64,000 bases of DNA from the NCBI GenBank assembly GCA_035048485.1, contig CM068592.1:35534001-35598000 (forward strand), written 5' to 3'. Every line of letters starts with the position of its first letter. Within the stretch, counting starts at the first letter, position 1. Below, piece after piece: positions 33,512 through 43,808 of this stretch. A program made the translations under genes and the position numbers. A model generated the notes under the pieces. The model was not told where the DNA came from. It was given only the letters and a program-made list of their open reading frames with translations, and did no database searches. Origin of the DNA: Pteria penguin (Eukaryota; Mollusca; Bivalvia; Pterioida; Pteriidae).

Positions 33512-36500
33512 CATTTGTTTACGTGCATTTCCGAATTTCAGTTAAACAATATTTTTTGCCTTGAATAGGAAAATTTGACTTCGTGTTCTTGTCTCCTTTA
33601 TTTGTTCATACGTGTATATTTATGTATTTACTTCCTCAACTAGAAAAGTTGTTGCAGGACTTTTGCGACGGGCGTTGCATGCAACCAGGGGACGATTATT
33701 TTTCCCGGGCACCTGGTCTAATTTCGATTTCGATGTTCCCATTTGTCTAAATATGATACTATACACGATATTGTCCTTATATTCCATGGACTATAAGATA
33801 TGGTTTATCCTTCGGTATTCTTCGCTTTTTAATTAGATTTAACATCAATTTCAACAATTTTCTGTCACATCTCAGTATGCAAGCAGGAGATAACAACCTC
33901 TTAAAAGTGCAGCAACCAGGAAACTGAATGCGATCGCATGAACTTAACTAATATAAGTGTGGTCCTCAAAATGTATACGTTATTAACAATTGTCAAGATA
34001 TATTTAATAATATGCAAATAGCGATGTGATGCTTGACATTATGTTGTTATTAGAAATAATACTTAAATTCATAATTTTCCTGTTGTTACCTTGGTCATAG
34101 GTTTTCGTTACATACGCGTCCTTTTCTTACTACACTCTCCGTTTTTTTTTTTATTAAAACAATGATGAATACTTTTATGATCGATAAATTAAGATTCTGT
34201 AAGGGATTTCGAAGATCATCTAAGTAGAAATGTAAAGAATTATTTCTTCAAATATTTCCTAACAAAGCAACTTTAAGCCTAGAAATGGACTCAAGTAAAA
34301 TATTTAAAAACTCCCAGAATGATATATACATTATGCGTTAAGTCAGTTTATTCACCTTCCGATGGTACCCTGAACCCCTTTCTTCAATATAACGAGAGTA
34401 TATGAAACCTATGTACAACTACGAAAATTCCTACCTATGATAAAATTACGTTTACAAAAGTCGGATTCTGTTAAATTGAATTTTTAAAAACTATTTTAAG
34501 GGGCAGTTTTCCAAGAAACCTAGGAAATGCCCATTAAAAATTTAAACCATAGAAAAATTTCTGCAAATTTTACAGTTGTTGTAATAATTCTGTTTTCCAA
34601 TAAAAGTTTTCAAAAACTGATACATTAACTTTGACTTTGACTTAAGTGTTTTATAAACTTTTTAATTGATATTATGTGGCAATGACACGTTCTACACAGT
34701 GTTGATTCAGATTCATTTATATATTCAGTGCTGAATTACATTACATTTATTTCTCCTTGTAATGTGTTAAATGTTCTATTATATTATTTATATTCATGTA
34801 TTGTATAGCTCCATGGTGACTTCTGCCACATAACTGAGCCGGTAACTCCTCTTTTTTCTTTCCTGTATGTATGGGCATTCATATTGGGTGTGGCTAGCTA
34901 TTCAGGAGATGCTTACTCCTCCCGGGCACCTGGTGTCACCTCTTAATTTCAGGGTCCGTAAATGTCCCCTCTAGTACATTGCTGTTAGTACCATAGTTAC
35001 TTGACACAAGTTACTTTCGTATGCTATATTTCAAAGATTGATATATAATGAGTCGTTCATACTGATTAAGATTATGAGCTATGAGCTACAGTTTGTATCG
35101 TTCACTGCGAGTGAGACCACTATGTCTTCGTATTTACCTATTGTTCATTATTTTACTGGATGTGCAGGCGGTCGGTATGGGATGCTTACACCTCCATTGC
35201 ACTAAAAATCCCATCCCTGTTTTGCCAATTATTTGATTATTATTCCTTATCATATTATTTATACTGGATTACGATACTATGTATGCTTTAATACTTGGGA
35301 TTGTTTTCTTTGCCTAGATTGGTATTTTATTCAATTTATATCAGATATATTAATTCCCTCATATTCTTACGTAACACTTTTCATTATGATTTGATTTGCT
35401 CTCAACAAAATAGAGAGAAAGAAATATAAAGCAATGTAGAGAACAAATTCAAGAGTGCGTAATTTTGGCAGCCTTTCATTAAGGTAGAATTTTCTCATGA
35501 TAAGTGTTTAATCTTGAAACATTTCAAATATTAGAAAAACACAGAATATGTTATAGTTATACTAGCTCAAATAATCTTATGGCATCACGGCGGGTATGAC
35601 CCATCAGCAAGGAATGCTTACTCCTCCCTGGAACCTGGCATCTCTTTTGGTTCTTCCAAAGATCCGTTATAACCTACTTCTCAATTCTGTCGTAAATAAT
35701 GGATGTTCGTATTGAATTGTATCTCATTACTTTATCAAAACGTGTTCCAAACAATGTTAGGTACTGACACCCATTTCTTTCAGAAAGAAGAATTAAACAG
35801 GATTGTAACAGTATTCTATGTCTATGAATATTTTGGGGATCCTGTGACCTAAAATAAGAAATATCGGTTCTAAATTAATTATTTGTATTCTTCGTTTTAA
35901 ACAGGGACGTCGAAAACGGTATCATCATGTCGACCAAATGAACCAGACTTTCATGAAACAAAGGAGTTGTCGACTCTTTTAAATAATGATGAAGTAAGCA
36001 AAATCGATATCTTTCACTCGACATTGGAGGAGAAAGATTTTCAACAACATCCAGGCGAGTAAAATGCTTCTTTATATCATATTAGAATTCCAATCATTCG
36101 GCCACGAGCATCACGGAAGAGACATAACTTGTCGAAATGCGCATATGGTGCACAAAATTAAATGGTATATATGTTCTATATTTATTATCAATGTAATTAA
36201 TAAATCTTTGTCAAGTTGAATGGAAAATCTGTATAGGTAATTTACATTTAAGTGAAAAATATCAGAACACATATATGTGTATTAATTTTGGTGTATATAA
36301 ATAATTTTACATGAATATGTTTTGGTCTCTACACAATTCCCAAAGAAGGAGTAACAATTTCCATCAAATATATTTCATGTAGCTCTTCGACTTCTCCATA
36401 TATAGATACATATGGAATTCACACGATTTGACTCTTTCAACGGGGTATATGTGACGGGTGTTGCTAGCAAGCAGGAGATGCTCACTCTCCCCGGGCACCT

Positions 36501-39300
36501 GATCTCACTCCATCACAGGGGTTCACATATGCTCTTCAAGTAGACATATTTTGTTATTTTCCATTTGTTTTTCATTTTCACTGATTTTGTATGTCCTATG
36601 GTTTCATGATTTTTGGACTTGTGGTTTGGATTTATCCATCATCTTTACATCACAGAAATATATATCACGGTGTCATCATCTTTACAGTTTTACTGTACTG
36701 TTCATGTCCCAAACTTTCTCACATATCGTCGCTTTCAATCCATATTTACCAAGGATAAGTTATAAAATTTATCGTAAAATGTATAGGTTTTTGTTTTAGT
36801 CTACTTGATTTCTTATATATGCTTGCCATTTTTCTTCTAGTTCCCTACATGCAATTTCAGATAATAGGAACTATCTCTGTCTTCTTCAATCAATTCATTT
36901 CGCTGAAGCTTTCATTTTATACCATCATATATAACTCCATGACCAGATTTCAAATTTACAGTATATGAAAAAGGCGTAATTAACACTATTCCGATGGAAA
37001 TCTAATTATTTCATTATCTTTTGTGATACTTCATAAGTATTAACGCAGATACATGTAATATAAATATTTATTTTAAATTTGAGAGGTTTCTAGAAAAGAA
37101 TCAATGTTTTGTTATGATTAGGAGAGTAACTGTGCCGACTGTCGTCATACATGTTACTCAGAATTATTTATTTATTAACTTTAATTCTATTTCAAGCAGT
37201 TGTCAACTAATTAAATATTCGTTAAATGTCACTCAAAATAATACAACAACAAATACATGTACAACAATAACATTCAGCAAAAAGGGAAAAATCTAATGAA
37301 TAAAAAACATCCCAAATTATACGTGAAGCCTCAGAAAACAGCGAGATAAGTTGTACATGGAGAAAAAGCATCTCTTGCTTGATAGTAAAACTGGTCACAA
37401 GCCAAGGAATTAAAAATCTACAGAAGAGATATTCGAAAAAAAAAAATAATTTTCAAACTGACGTAAAAGCAAGAGCCATATAAATTGTCAGAGCATGAGG
37501 TAGATAACCTTTTTTGTTTTTAATAATTTCCAATTTTTATTACAACAAATGTTTCGGGTCTGTGCAGAAGTACTCAGAACTGGGCTTTTGATACCCTCAG
37601 TGGTAATATTGAATATTAATCATACACGTATTCATCTATTGCACCATATGCACATTTCGACAATGTGTGTCTCTTGTGAGATGCATCAGGCATATAAAGT
37701 GAAAGTCCAAAATATAAATATATGAAGAGCATACTAAATATCAAATTTATCTAAAACATACGTACGTGTACACTGAAATCAGACTTAACAATTAGAAGAA
37801 TAGTAATGTATATAAATAGTTGGGAAGATTAGAGGTCTGACCTTCCGATCTAGTCTAAGTGAAATGGCATGTGTTACAGAATCAAGTTTCTATGTTATCA
37901 TTACGTTTTGCCCTGATCCGTGTTTTAACTAGGGTTTCACTAGTTGGGTATTTCAATGTATGTATGATGTTGCCACTTATTTGCCTACAGTGATAGTTTC
38001 TTTTTATAAACCGAAATACACATGTAAGAATTACACACGTAAATGCTGAAATATTTTCTTCGTTTGTTTTAATTTTGCATTAGAATTTATACAGAATAGG
38101 AAAAAAGGAAATTCGATAGATTACTCACACAATCACAATAAGTTTTTCTTTATAAAGACATCGGAACCCTGTAACCTGAAATATAAATCAAAACTTTCAT
38201 GGAAATTCCAGATATTCTGAGACGAAGTACATGAATGCAGTTTATTTTGAAATTTTGCTTGCAACTAAAATGCTATTTAAAAATCATGAATACGCTGTAG
38301 ACTAGGATTTATTATCAGAAATGTGGATTTTACCTTAATTGTTTATTTTCTGTGTTAAATAGGGACACCGAAAATAATGCAAACAGTATCGTCATCTTGC
38401 TCGTTTGAAATTGACACACGTCACCTAGAACACATTATGGAGATGTCCGTACTTTTAGATGATGATAGATTTGAAGAATTCGAATGCTTTCGGATGACGT
38501 TGCAAGAGAAGGAAATACTTGACAAAGATCTGAATAGTCACATTTGTTACCAGGTAGCTCACAAGCACGTGCACATGGGTGAATATGATAAAGCTTTAGA
38601 GACAATAGATGAAGGATTGAAATTATCCATTTCCACGACAAATCCAAAATATTTTGAAATGCAAATGCTGACAGTCAGAGCAAGAACATATGTGAATTTA
38701 AATTTCACGGAAGAGTTAGAGGATACAGTGAATGTTCTAGATGCCATTTTTTTAAGTGACAAACTTTTATTTCCTGGGAAGATTGCTGGATGGTTTTTTT
38801 ATGATAAATCCCGATTCTTTTACAGAAAGTTTCTTGATATCAATCGGAACAAAGAAACGCGGGACGAAATGGATGTAAATTTTTGTAAAGCAAAGAACAG
38901 TATAGAACATTCAATATATTATTTCGAAAGTGTTAACGTTAATGATTCAGAGGAGTGTTTACATAACATAGGAACGGCAAAAATTCAGCTGGCATACATC
39001 TTACTACGTTGTAGTGAGGATGAAAACGTATATAATGTCGTAAAACCATCAGAGGATGATATCAAAGTCGGTAAAATATTACTATTTGATCACATTGAAG
39101 ACTCGAATATACCGATGGATAATTCATTGGAATTCCAATTTGTTTTGGTGAAATTTCATTTTTACCTTCGCACAGGTAAAAAGCGACGGTGTCAGGAATT
39201 GAAAAAAAAGCTCGAGAACATTGCAAGAGAATCAAAACGGAAGAAAAATCAGCGTAAAATCGAAAACCTACAGAAAATATTAGACTTATGTCTAAAGTAA
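30843..39300 (+). CDS. HEPN (DZIP3-like) and TPR-like protein, at least 3 coding exons
   Basis: Exons 30843-31461, 35905-36054 and 38363-39300 join in frame (all junctions phase 1) to 1707 bp, about 568 residues. The N-terminal exon has a helical domain of DZIP3-like HEPN type, with two cysteine pairs (RCCQCQ near residue 59, ICICC near 102) that could bind zinc, and RKYRNNHMAHA near 150, matching the RNxxxxH core of HEPN domains. The last exon is helical with a TPR-like repeat (HICYQVAHKHVHMGEYDKAL then ETIDEGL) and a Lys-rich C-terminus. HEPN proteins of this architecture are expanded in bivalves and are often linked to nucleic-acid sensing or innate immunity; the actual function is not known. 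The exon 2/3 intron needs a GC donor. Upstream non-coding exons are possible. Confidence 0.8.
32222..32480 (+). mobile_element. Family 2 PLE RT fragment (intron of HEPN gene)
   Basis: Nucleotide match to the decayed RT at about 48770-49020 (ATCATCTCAACATCATATATCC, CCTCGATATACTCCTATCAA and TTCACAACTTATACG stretches). Frames are broken. Confidence 0.65.
32500..32900 (+). mobile_element. PLE 3' tail with the dispersed CACCTGG block
   Basis: Matches the tails at 33400-33830 and 56290-56780: TTGTTGCAGGACCTTTGCGA, a TGCATGCA..CAG.TGACGCTTAC block with GGGCACCTGGT, then ATATTG(T/G)CCTTTTATTCCA. Confidence 0.7.
32961..33050 (+). repeat. 5'-truncated type 2 SINE with target duplication
   Basis: The tail part of the SINE at 10445, flanked by perfect 13 bp direct repeats TATTCTAATCTTT (32948-32960 and 33051-33063). 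The perfect duplication around a 5'-truncated copy points to target-primed reverse transcription. Confidence 0.85.
33240..33830 (+). mobile_element. Family 2 PLE RT C-terminus plus 3' tail
   Basis: Starts with GCGAGGCTTCTTGCCACGAA, the C-terminal RT segment seen at about 49022, and runs through a (TA)n microsatellite (33475-33507) into the same tail as at 56290-56780. 5'-truncated. Confidence 0.7.
33835..33930 (-). repeat. Degraded inverted type 2 SINE fragment
   Basis: The reverse complement shows AAGAGGTTGTTATCTCCTGC and GAAAATTGTTGAAA, the tail of the SINE at 10445. Confidence 0.55.
34762..34863 (+). mobile_element. Family 1 PLE terminal ~100 bp
   Basis: Near-identical to the 3' end of the copy at 52925-54172: from TGTAATGTGTTAAATGTTCT to CCGGTAACTCCTCTTTTTT. 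Extremely 5'-truncated. It fixes the family 1 3' terminus. Confidence 0.85.
34865..35700 (+). repeat. Three copies of the dispersed CACCTGG block
   Basis: Diverged + strand copies near 34880, 35165 and 35587, each with a GG(T/A)ATG(C)TTAC(T/A)CCTCC-like core. Only the first is followed by the longer AGGGTCCGTAAATGTCC tail that is also at 54675. The sequence between them is not recognised. Confidence 0.55.
35905..36054 (+). CDS. HEPN-domain gene, coding exon 2 (symmetric, 150 bp)
   Basis: Follows a TTTTAAACAG acceptor. Its start (GTSKTVSS) resembles the start of the next exon (GTPKIMQTVSS) and its end (KDFQQHPG) resembles the end of exon 1 (NDFFQQYPG). The donor is GCGAGT after CCAG, a GC-AG type site. 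Phase 1-1, so it can be skipped without frameshift. Confidence 0.7.
36114..36180 (+). repeat. Short dispersed element (TGTCGAAATGCGCAT)
   Basis: Copy of a unit of about 70-115 bp with ATTCCAATCATTCGGCC, GAGACATAACTTGTCGAAAT and ATATATGTTCTATATTTATT. Other copies are near 40310, 40590, 41200 and 58135; inverted or partial ones are near 25560, 37640 and 55095. Confidence 0.8.
36389..36660 (+). mobile_element. Family 2 PLE 3' tail (intron of HEPN gene)
   Basis: About 255 bp that look nearly identical to the tail of the copy at 50842-52021 (51755-52015), starting at CTTCGACTTCTCCATATATA. 5'-truncated without any RT. The low divergence implies recent mobility of family 2. Confidence 0.88.
38363..39300 (+). 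CDS. HEPN-domain gene, terminal coding exon
   Basis: 938 bp after a GTTAAATAG acceptor, 312 codons to TAA. All-helical, TPR-like, no membrane segment. It ends in a basic coiled stretch (KKKLENIARESKRKKNQRK). Confidence 0.85.
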
Positions 39301-39529
39301 AATTCGTTCTGCAGTTTTCTAACTGTTTCTACAGTTTCTATGAGTAAGAGTCTGTCGAGCTTAAAAATTGATAAAAAGCAATTTATAAATTTGAAAAAAA
39401 AATAGTAAAAGAAAGAAATTTACTTAAGAAACGGAAAACTGATTTTTATGAAAAAAGAACTTTAAATTCGTTTAATTATTGTTCTTTTATATCTTAATTC
39501 TGGAGAAGAAAATAGACAGAATTTAGACA

Positions 39530-39531
39530 CA

Positions 39532-39580
<49 letters not shown>

Positions 39581-39596
39581 GCCTCCGCCACCACGG

Positions 39597-39651
<55 letters not shown>

Positions 39652-39652
39652 T

Positions 39653-39751
<99 letters not shown>

Positions 39752-39752
39752 G

Positions 39753-39791
<39 letters not shown>

Positions 39792-39815
39792 ATAGTAGTA
39801 GTAGTGGTATTTTTC
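39530..39815. repeat. Long trinucleotide microsatellite
   Basis: (CAT)n interrupted by a short GC-rich island, then (TTA)n, then (GTA)n, about 280 bp. The reading frame of Met, Ile and Leu runs across it is an artefact. Confidence 0.95.
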
Positions 39816-40359
39816 TTAACCTTTCAACTTTAATCCTAGTGATCTCAATTTGACTTTTAACGCTACATCCTTTTATCTTACAAATTTTCAACTTATGAAC
39901 TTTGGAAGTTTAAATATTAATTGTGAAACCTCCGTTTTTAATTTTAGTAGATACAATTTTAAACTTCGGAGTACTTGTACCAGTCTTAGTTAATCAGTGA
40001 AATATTTTTAAAATAAAATACCCAACAATCTGAAAGCCATAAAATATGATGGCTTTCGTATGATAGTATTTCTGTGTCTGTGATTTTTTGCATATCTATA
40101 CATTCTAAACCGAAAACCACAGAAAAGAGAGATAACTATCTACTCCCTCACAATTTCAAATTTTGGTACCTTCCTCTTATACACCTTTTCCAAACCGAGG
40201 GCTTACAAGCGATGGGCACAATCTACTATTAATGACAAGCCATTCATTGTTATACAGAGCATACTTTGTGTGGATCTTTTGTATATAAGGAACGCTGTGA
40301 GTGATTAATAACTCAATGCGCATATGGTGCACTAAATTAAAAAGTATATATGTTCTATA

Positions 40360-41295
40360 TTTATTATAACCACTAGGCCGGTGTCACTGCTGGTGGACTG
40401 ATATTTCCCGAGCGCATCATAAGTCTAGTTTTCAGTGTTTTTGTACTAACATTAAATATATGCTTCAAATTTTCAGTTGTCAAATTTAGTAAATCACTCT
40501 AAAACTAAGGAGTATCTCCCTCATGCATAGTTCTGTCCTTAGATAGATTCTTTGGTTCACTTTTCGGTCATTTTGGTTTCAAAATGAAGAGACATAACTT
40601 GTCGAAATGCGCATATGGTGCACTAAATTAAAAAGTATACATGTTCTATATTTATTATAACCACTAGGCTGGTGTCACTGCTGGTGAAGCCGGTGTGGCC
40701 TAGTGGATAAAGTGCTCGGCTCGTGATCGAGAGGTCGCGGGTTCGACTCCCGCCCGGGGCACACCGGTGTTCTGTCTTTCGGATGAGACAGTAAAAACCG
40801 AGGTCCCGTGTCACGGTAGGCGTGGCACGTAAAAGATCCCTCACTGCTTCGGGTGGGTCCGTTGCAAAGGTCTAAATTTGTATGCAATGCATCAGGCAGA
40901 TGCCGTCACCATATACGTGAAATAATCGTGGAGTGACGTAAAACAATAATCAAACAAACAAAACAAAACACTGCTGGTGGACTGATAGTCCCCGAGGGCA
41001 TCAGAAGTCTAGTTTTTCAGTGCTTTTGTACTGACATTAAATATGTGCTTCAAATTTTCAGTTGTCAAATTTAGTAAATCACTCTAAAACTAAGGAGTAT
41101 CTCCCTCATGCATAGTTCTGTCCTTAGATATATTCTTTGGTTCACTTTTTGGTCATTTTGGTTTCAACACTGCTCTTCAAATATTCATATATTTTGGGAA
41201 TTCCAATCATTTGGCCAGGAGCATCACTGAAGAGACATAACTTGTCGAAATGCGCATATGTTGCACTAAATTAAAAAGTATATATGTTCTATATT
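40360..41295 (+). repeat. Two tandem ~300 bp units containing the short dispersed element
   Basis: The segment ACTGCTGGTGGACTGATA ... CAAATTTAGTAAATCACTC ... TGTCGAAATGCGCATATG occurs at about 40360-40660 and again at about 40970-41290. A SINE lies in the second unit near its start. Confidence 0.85.
40687..40968 (+). repeat. tRNA-derived SINE, type 1
   Basis: Well-preserved tRNA-like head (A-box TGGCCTAGTGGA, B-box GGTTCGACTCCCG), the same body as the SINE at 30362, and an A/C-rich end. An 11 bp target duplication CACTGCTGGTG lies at 40676-40686 and 40969-40979. Confidence 0.93.
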
Positions 41296-42489
41296 CATTA
41301 TGACGATTTCAGTAAAGCGTCCTTGAACTGTTATTGTTTATTATTTTTACAATTTTTGATCGTTGCATTCTGACTATCAAGTTGAAGACACTAGGACGAG
41401 TCTTGTGTGAACCCATTTAAAGGAAACAATGTCCTGAATCTACTTGTACTTTTAGTCGGAAATCCTATAGATCAGGGACATTGAATAGCTTTCCAGGGGG
41501 CAAATTAACGTTGGCTCATACTGAAACTTATATTTAAATTTATAACATAATGCTATTCGAGTCTACATTTCTATGTCCTCTTCACTTGTTGTTTATCTTT
41601 TTATTATATTTATATCTTTAAATGAATGTTCTGTGATTTTACTGCTTCTAAGTTGTGAAGGTGGCTAATAACAAGCGAAAGAGGACTGTGAGTTTACGTC
41701 CTTCCCCCAATGCATTATAAACATTTCTGTAAAGACTTATATATGTATTTATTCTTGTTTCCTCTGTATAAACTTGGCAAATTCTGCCATACAGCTTAGT
41801 CAGTTTCTTCCCTTTTTGTTTCCAAATATTAAATATATAGGCACTGTTTTGTTTCATCATAATCTTGACATTCCGAAAATCATATTATTTGCACTTCAAT
41901 GAATGGTCACTGTGGTACATTGTTGTTAATGCCATATTCACTTGACACCAGTTACTTAATTACGTATTTTACATTATGTCACGGTGGACATAAACGTACA
42001 TATATCCAACCAAGAAGTGTGTCCACGTGCTTGATAGGAGTTAGCATCCCTTAATTTGCTAGTTATATTATCCCCAAAACAATACCGAAAAATGCCATGG
42101 TCAAGATGGATGTTGTGTTTTAACAGTGGAGATTCCACAAATGCATTAGTAGAGTCTAATTTTAATGACGAATCGCGTTCAAACCATGGTTTTCTTGATA
42201 GTTGCTTGTTTGTGATTCGTTCTCTCGTTTATAGACTGCATTGACTGTTTATATTGTTGTTTCAATAAAAGTATAATTAATGTAAAATTATTAGTCAATT
42301 ATTTTTAGAATTTTTAAAATCGTCACGTTTGTCATACAGAAAGGTGTTCAAATGACCATCATTATCAAAAGTTAAAATATATCCAGAAACGACGAGGAAT
42401 TATTGCTTTCGGTTGTCTTTTTTATCTCAAGTTCATGGGGATAGATTTCATGTATGTAATCCTTAAAATTAGGATTATTGATTGACAAT

Positions 42490-43298
42490 ACATATATCTA
42501 TACATCTATACGTAAAATGAAACTAAACTTTTTCTGCCTGTGGAGAGCATGTTTTGAATACATTCTGCCTCATACGAATATAAGAAAATGTCAGCAAGAA
42601 GAGGGGCGCAGTTAGTTCCCATGGGAATGCCAATGATTTGCTGAAAAATGTTCTCTCCAAACACCACGAAAATATTGTCCATTAAAAATTCCAGCATTTT
42701 GATGATTGGATCTTGGGTATACTTCTGTTTTGCATCAGAGTGTTGTTTTACAAAATATGTATCTTACCGCATAGTGACAAGATATTTATATCTACGATTT
42801 CCATTTTTATGGAAAAAAGAATTTCGAATAATTGTAGCAAGTCTTTTTTTGAGCTTTTGATGCGGAATTGTAGTGTAGAGCGTGGAGAAGTCAAAAGATT
42901 TGATGCTGAAAATATTATTAAATTCCGGAGATTTTAGATTCTCTAAAAGTTCTTTAGAATTCTTGAGGATCCACATCTGATTTATTCCGCTGCTGGAGTA
43001 TGCTGTATCACAGTAAATTTAAAGACCATGCCTGATGTATGTCAATATCTTCGTTAGCAATATGGAAGAACTAGCAATGAAACGATGCTTGTAAGGGGTG
43101 TTGTGCATTTTTGAAATCCAATAAATATAAGGTAATTCAAGGTCAGAGTTAGTCGTGGTAATTCCAAAAGACTCGAGGACAGATTTATGGAAGTGAGTCA
43201 ATAATATGAGGATCAAACGTAACCGCATTGTAATAGAAAATAATATTCCCTTTGGATTCTTTGTATTGATCGATATCGTAATCGATTTCACTAAATTT
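42490..43298 (-). pseudogene. Family 2 PLE reverse transcriptase, broken copy
   Basis: Three pieces in order on the minus strand: LPYIYWISKMHNTPYKHRFI (43100s), MWILKNSKELLE with SFDFSTLYTTIPHQKL (42760-42980) and IIGIPMGTNCAPLLADIF (42590-42650). These are RT fingers and palm motifs of Penelope-like elements. The catalytic YxDD part is lost at the 3' side, and the 5' side is cut by the family 1 copy at 43299. Stops and frameshifts separate the pieces. Confidence 0.82.
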
Positions 43299-43808
43299 GA
43301 AAGAAAAAAGAGGAGTTACCGGCTCAGTTATGTGGCAGAAGTCACCATGGAGCTATACAATACATGAATATAGATAATATAATAGAACATTTAACACATT
43401 ACAAAAATATTTGATTGTAGTGCAATTACGATACCGACTTAGGACGGTCATTTAATTTGACAAAAGCCAAACAAATGGTGTGGTTAACCGGTTTACGGGC
43501 CCACCTTCCCACTCACCGTAACAGCAGAACAATCAAAAGACGTACATTTAAAAATTTATAAATAATCCTCCATGTAAAGAACAAGGGTCAACAGGTATCG
43601 CATATTGAGAGGTCATAAAAATATAAACACGTAAGGTATTGTAAAACACATAATGGTATAAAAATATATGCAACGTCAACATGATAAACCGTGCTGTGCC
43701 AGTCTGAAAGCGAGCTAAGACCCTAGATCTGTAGGAGTCCCGACTAACAGTCAGAGGGGACGAGGTTCAGGACCATGTCTCCTCTGAAAGAGGTTTGGAC
43801 AAGGCCCG

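Noticed and set aside
39523..39891. Open frame of Met, Ile and Leu runs on the minus strand
   Set aside because: Translation of a trinucleotide microsatellite, no start context or domain.
40689..40765. tRNA gene candidate (A and B boxes)
   Set aside because: Head of a SINE with long body and target duplication; the same head recurs at 30362 with a SINE body.
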